DNA from: Actinomycetota bacterium
Lineage (GTDB): Bacteria > Actinomycetota > Actinomycetes > Propionibacteriales > Propionibacteriaceae
Reading direction: 5' to 3'
Assembly (NCBI GenBank): GCA_020161795.1
Contig: JAIUOR010000010.1
Coordinates: forward strand, 62,001 to 126,000
Length of the DNA: 64,000 bases
Part shown: piece by piece, positions 61,415 through 64,000 of the stretch
Layout of the letters: the number at the start of each line of letters is the position of its first letter
Numbering within the stretch: the first letter of the stretch is position 1
The notes under the pieces: model-generated
Seen by the model: the letters and a program-made list of their open reading frames with translations, nothing else
Database searches by the model: none
What the model was told of the DNA's origin: nothing
Position numbers and translations under genes: made by a program

Positions 61415-63003
61415 CGGGCTCCTTCGGTAGCGAAGAGATCACCCATCGGTTCCGGCCGGAACAGCCGGGCGTCCATCAGGCGCAGGTCGTCGGCGACCAG
61501 CAGCTCGCAGGCAGCCTTGCCGAGCACATCGGCCTCGAGGTCGACGCCCGGCGCGATCTCGATCACGGTCAGGCCCTCCGGACGCAGTTCCAGCACGCAG
61601 CGCTCGGTGACGTAGAGCACCCGCTGTCCATGTTCTAGCGCGCCCCGCCCCGAGAAGGTCACGGCAGCCACGTCCTCGACGAACTTGGCGACGGCGCCGT
61701 CGGAGACGATCCGGATGCCGTCGCCGTCGAGCTCGATGTCGCGCCGGCCGGCGGTGAACCCGCCGCTGAAGACGATCGACTTGGCGCCGGTGGTGATGTC
61801 GGCGAAACCGCCCACGCCGGCCGTCACGTGGCGTCGTCCGGGGAGGTGGTGGACGTTGACGTTGCCGTGCCGGTCCACTTCCAGGAAGGAGAGCATCGCG
61901 TGGTCGAAGCCACCGCCCTGCAGCAGCGTGAACTGGTCGGCCGAGGGCATCAGGGCCTGCGGGTTCATCGCGCAGCCGAAGGCGAAGCCGGTGAGCGGAA
62001 TGCCGCCGACCGCGCCCTGCTCGATCACCCAGGTGACGTCGGTGCCGTGGCCCTCCTCGACCAGGACCCGCGGCACGACCGCCGAGATGCCGAAGCCCAG
62101 GTTCACGATCTCGTCACGGCCCAGTTCCCGGGCCGCCCGGCGGGCGATCAGCTTCTCCAACCCCCATTCGGCCGGTTCGATCACGTCCAGGCTGCGGCGC
62201 ACCTGGCCGCTGATCGCCGGATCGTAGGGCGTCTGCGTGGTCTGCAGCTGGTCGGGGTCGACCACGACGGCGTCCACCAGGATGCCCGGAACCCGCACCG
62301 CCTGCGGATTGTGCGGCTCGTCGGCCAGGCGCTTCACCTGGGCGATCACGACGCCGCCGGCGTTGTGGGCGGCGTAGGCCTGATCCAGCGCACCCAGCGC
62401 GGAGCCCTCGTCCTCATAGGTGAGGTTGCCCTGGGGGTCAGCGCTCGTCGCCCGGATGATCGCGACGTCGGGGACGATCGCCGGGACGAACAGGTACTCC
62501 TTCCCCTTGAACTCCACGACCTCGACCAGGTCGCCCGGCGTCTGGTCGTTCATCCGGCCGCCCTGGCGGCGGGGATCGATGAAGGTGTCCAGGCCCACCT
62601 GGGTCAGCACTCCCGGCTGCCCGGTGGCCGCCGCGCGGTGCATCTGGAACAGCACCCCGGAGGGGAGGTTCCAGGCCTGCAGCTGGCCGGCATCGATCAT
62701 CTGCCACACCAGCGGGGGCTCCACGCTCGACGGACCGGAGGGATAGGATCCCGCGATCACCTTGCTGAGCAGGCCCGGCCGGGCGATGTGGTCGATCCCC
62801 TTGATGCCGTACATGTCGCCGGCCGCGATCGGGTGGAGCGTCGTGAGATCGCGGGGCGAGGCGGTCTCGGCGAACCGCTCCCCGATCCCGCGCAGCACCG
62901 AATCGGGGCAGCCCAGCCCGGACGAGGACGACACCGTGACGACGGCGCCGTCGGAAACCAGCTCGGCCGCTTCCCGAGCACTCAGCACACGGACAGTTCG
63001 CAT
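61411..63003 (-). CDS. Acyl-CoA:carboxylate CoA-transferase (family I, fused subunits)
   Basis: A 530-residue family I CoA-transferase with alpha and beta parts in one chain, similar to YdiF/propionate CoA-transferase. The catalytic glutamate forming the acyl-glutamyl intermediate is Glu328 in WVIEQGAVGG. VTVSSSSGLGCPDSVLRGIGERF at the start and GGFADITTGAKSIVFSGGFTAG later are family-typical. It moves CoA between an acyl-CoA and an acid. It is coupled to the enoyl-CoA hydratase gene and follows the Gfo/Idh/MocA gene. Confidence 0.9.
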   Translation of the reverse strand: MRTVRVLSAREAAELVSDGAVVTVSSSSGLGCPDSVLRGIGERFAETASPRDLTTLHPIAAGDMYGIKGIDHIARPGLLSKVIAGSYPSGPSSVEPPLVWQMIDAGQLQAWNLPSGVLFQMHRAAATGQPGVLTQVGLDTFIDPRRQGGRMNDQTPGDLVEVVEFKGKEYLFVPAIVPDVAIIRATSADPQGNLTYEDEGSALGALDQAYAAHNAGGVVIAQVKRLADEPHNPQAVRVPGILVDAVVVDPDQLQTTQTPYDPAISGQVRRSLDVIEPAEWGLEKLIARRAARELGRDEIVNLGFGISAVVPRVLVEEGHGTDVTWVIEQGAVGGIPLTGFAFGCAMNPQALMPSADQFTLLQGGGFDHAMLSFLEVDRHGNVNVHHLPGRRHVTAGVGGFADITTGAKSIVFSGGFTAGRRDIELDGDGIRIVSDGAVAKFVEDVAAVTFSGRGALEHGQRVLYVTERCVLELRPEGLTVIEIAPGVDLEADVLGKAACELLVADDLRLMDARLFRPEPMGDLFATEGAR

Positions 63004-63024
63004 GGGAATCCTTCGCCTCGCTGG

Positions 63025-64000
63025 CTACTTGGTGATGTCGCTGATCGGCACGGCGCGGCCGGTCAGCGAGGAGGTGAGGGCCGCCTGGGCGACGGCCAGC
63101 GCGGCCAGCCCGTCGGCGCCGCTGGCGGCCGGCGAGCCTTCACCGGCCACGGCACCGGCGAAGGCGCCGATCGCGATGTCGTAGAGGTCGCGGCGGTCGT
63201 CGACCGGGATCTCCCGCTCGCCCGACCGGTCGGTGAGGAACACCTGCCCGACCGGATCCTGGGTCATCACTCCCCTGCCGACGATGCTGCCTTCCTCTCC
63301 GTGCACCTCCAGCCGGGTCTCGGTGAAGGCCGAGGTGAAGGCGTCGTGGGTCTGGGCGAGGATGTCGGCGCCGTAGGTGATGGCGACCATCGCCGCGTCC
63401 TCGGCGGTGGCGGGCCACCGGCCCTGGCTGGTCGCCAGCGCCGTGACGGTCTGCGCGGGGTGCCCGATCAGCGGGTTCAGCACCGATGCGTCGTGCACCG
63501 TGATGTCGAGGATCACCCCGCCGCCCGGGGTGCCGAAGAGCCGCCAGCCCCGCAGCCGTTCCGAAAGCATCACCGCGTGCCGGATGGACGCGCTGAGCAC
63601 CCGTCCGATGGCGCCGCCGCGCACGAGTTCGCGGATCCTGGCGTGCGTCCCGGCGCCGGGCAGGTGGTGGTTGATGGCGAGCACGACACCTGCTCGCTCG
63701 CAGGCGGCCACTACGGACTGCGCCTCGGCGTAGTCGATCGCCAGTGGCTTCTCCAGCAGGATGTGCTTGCCCGCCGCCGCCGCGGCCAGGGCCTGCGCCG
63801 CGTGCTGGTCGTTGCGCGACGAGATGTAGACCGCGTCGATGTCCGCGGCCAGGGCCTCGGACAGCTCGGTGGTCGCCGTGGGGATCTCGTTGCCGGCGGC
63901 ATAACCGCGGCCGTGATCCTTCGATCCGCTCTGCACGATCTGGACGATCCCGCCTGCGCGGCGAATCGCCGGCAACACCCGCGTCGCTGCGATGTCGCTC
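63025..64000 (-). CDS. Gfo/Idh/MocA family oxidoreductase (5' end outside window)
   Basis: A sugar or inositol dehydrogenase-like protein, at least 324 residues, missing its first residues at the window edge. The frame is open to the last base, reading SDIAATRVLPAIRRAGG, the segment that follows the GxGxxG loop. ADIDAVYISSRNDQHAAQALAAAAAGKHILLEKPLAID includes the EKP motif with the catalytic lysine. GTPGGGVILDITVHDASVLNPLIG provides the usual active-site Asp/His. Family members oxidise sugar hydroxyls with NAD(P). It is the first gene in view of the eight-gene minus-strand operon. Confidence 0.88.
   Translation of the reverse strand, partial: SDIAATRVLPAIRRAGGIVQIVQSGSKDHGRGYAAGNEIPTATTELSEALAADIDAVYISSRNDQHAAQALAAAAAGKHILLEKPLAIDYAEAQSVVAACERAGVVLAINHHLPGAGTHARIRELVRGGAIGRVLSASIRHAVMLSERLRGWRLFGTPGGGVILDITVHDASVLNPLIGHPAQTVTALATSQGRWPATAEDAAMVAITYGADILAQTHDAFTSAFTETRLEVHGEEGSIVGRGVMTQDPVGQVFLTDRSGEREIPVDDRRDLYDIAIGAFAGAVAGEGSPAASGADGLAALAVAQAALTSSLTGRAVPISDITK

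Overview
The window is GC-rich DNA from an actinobacterium. RbpA, a polyprenol-phosphate-mannose synthase next to Lnt, TANNNT-type -10 boxes and many leaderless starts all point there. The pyrophosphate-type phosphofructokinase (22262-23488) closely resembles, from memory, the Propionibacterium freudenreichii enzyme. A giant pyruvate:ferredoxin-oxidoreductase-like protein, a glycyl radical enzyme and a cellobiose-type PTS add a facultatively anaerobic, fermentative profile. A member of the Propionibacteriaceae is the best guess. No rRNA, tRNA, CRISPR array, insertion sequence or phage gene was recognised.

Layout. 1-7.6 kb: cell envelope genes (lnt end, ppm, fxsA), a small stress islet (CsbD, GPGG membrane peptide, YHS protein, PAS-GAF-ANTAR regulator) with two stress-sigma-like promoters, rbpA, an MFS transporter, a glycerophosphodiesterase and pyridoxal kinase. 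7.6-14.9 kb: an HTH-MurA fusion with a palindrome on its own start codon, lpd, prmC, a flavin oxidoreductase, a lipoprotein, an acetyltransferase and a SatD-like/membrane protein pair. 14.9-22.1 kb: malG-malF-malE-like ABC operon with a divergent LacI regulator, a Sua5/YciO protein, a MalY/PatB lyase and a Tad-like pseudopilin. 22.3-28.6 kb: PPi-PFK, then aminotransferase-yihY-gcvP overlapping on the minus strand.

28.8-36.5 kb is the most striking part: a 1643-residue PFOR-like polypeptide overlapping by 4 bases a 910-residue fusion of the two Nfn/Sud-type NAD(P)H:ferredoxin oxidoreductase subunits, preceded by an extra N-terminal domain. Two proteins could thus couple 2-oxoacid oxidation to NAD(P) reduction. 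A cytosine-deaminase-like amidohydrolase follows.

37.7-43.3 kb: PTS island, with a PRD/EIIA regulator divergent from EIIB-EIIC-EIIA-6-phospho-beta-glucosidase and a 19-bp perfect inverted repeat in the shared control region. The glucosidase carries Gln in place of the usual acid/base Glu. 43.4-46.5 kb: small regulators, a DUF1304 protein and a flavin reductase/LLM monooxygenase pair.

46.6-64.0 kb: a sugar or glycoside catabolic region. A diol-dehydratase-type glycyl radical enzyme with no activase in view is divergent from a CUT2-type ABC importer. Convergent to the importer is an eight-gene minus-strand operon: Gfo/Idh/MocA dehydrogenase, CoA-transferase, enoyl-CoA hydratase, aldehyde dehydrogenase, GH88 unsaturated uronyl hydrolase, two GMC oxidoreductases and a KDG-kinase-like PfkB protein. 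This suggests oxidative attack on a glycoside or uronide followed by CoA-dependent processing; the substrate is unknown. An 18-bp motif upstream of the importer resembles one in the mal control region.
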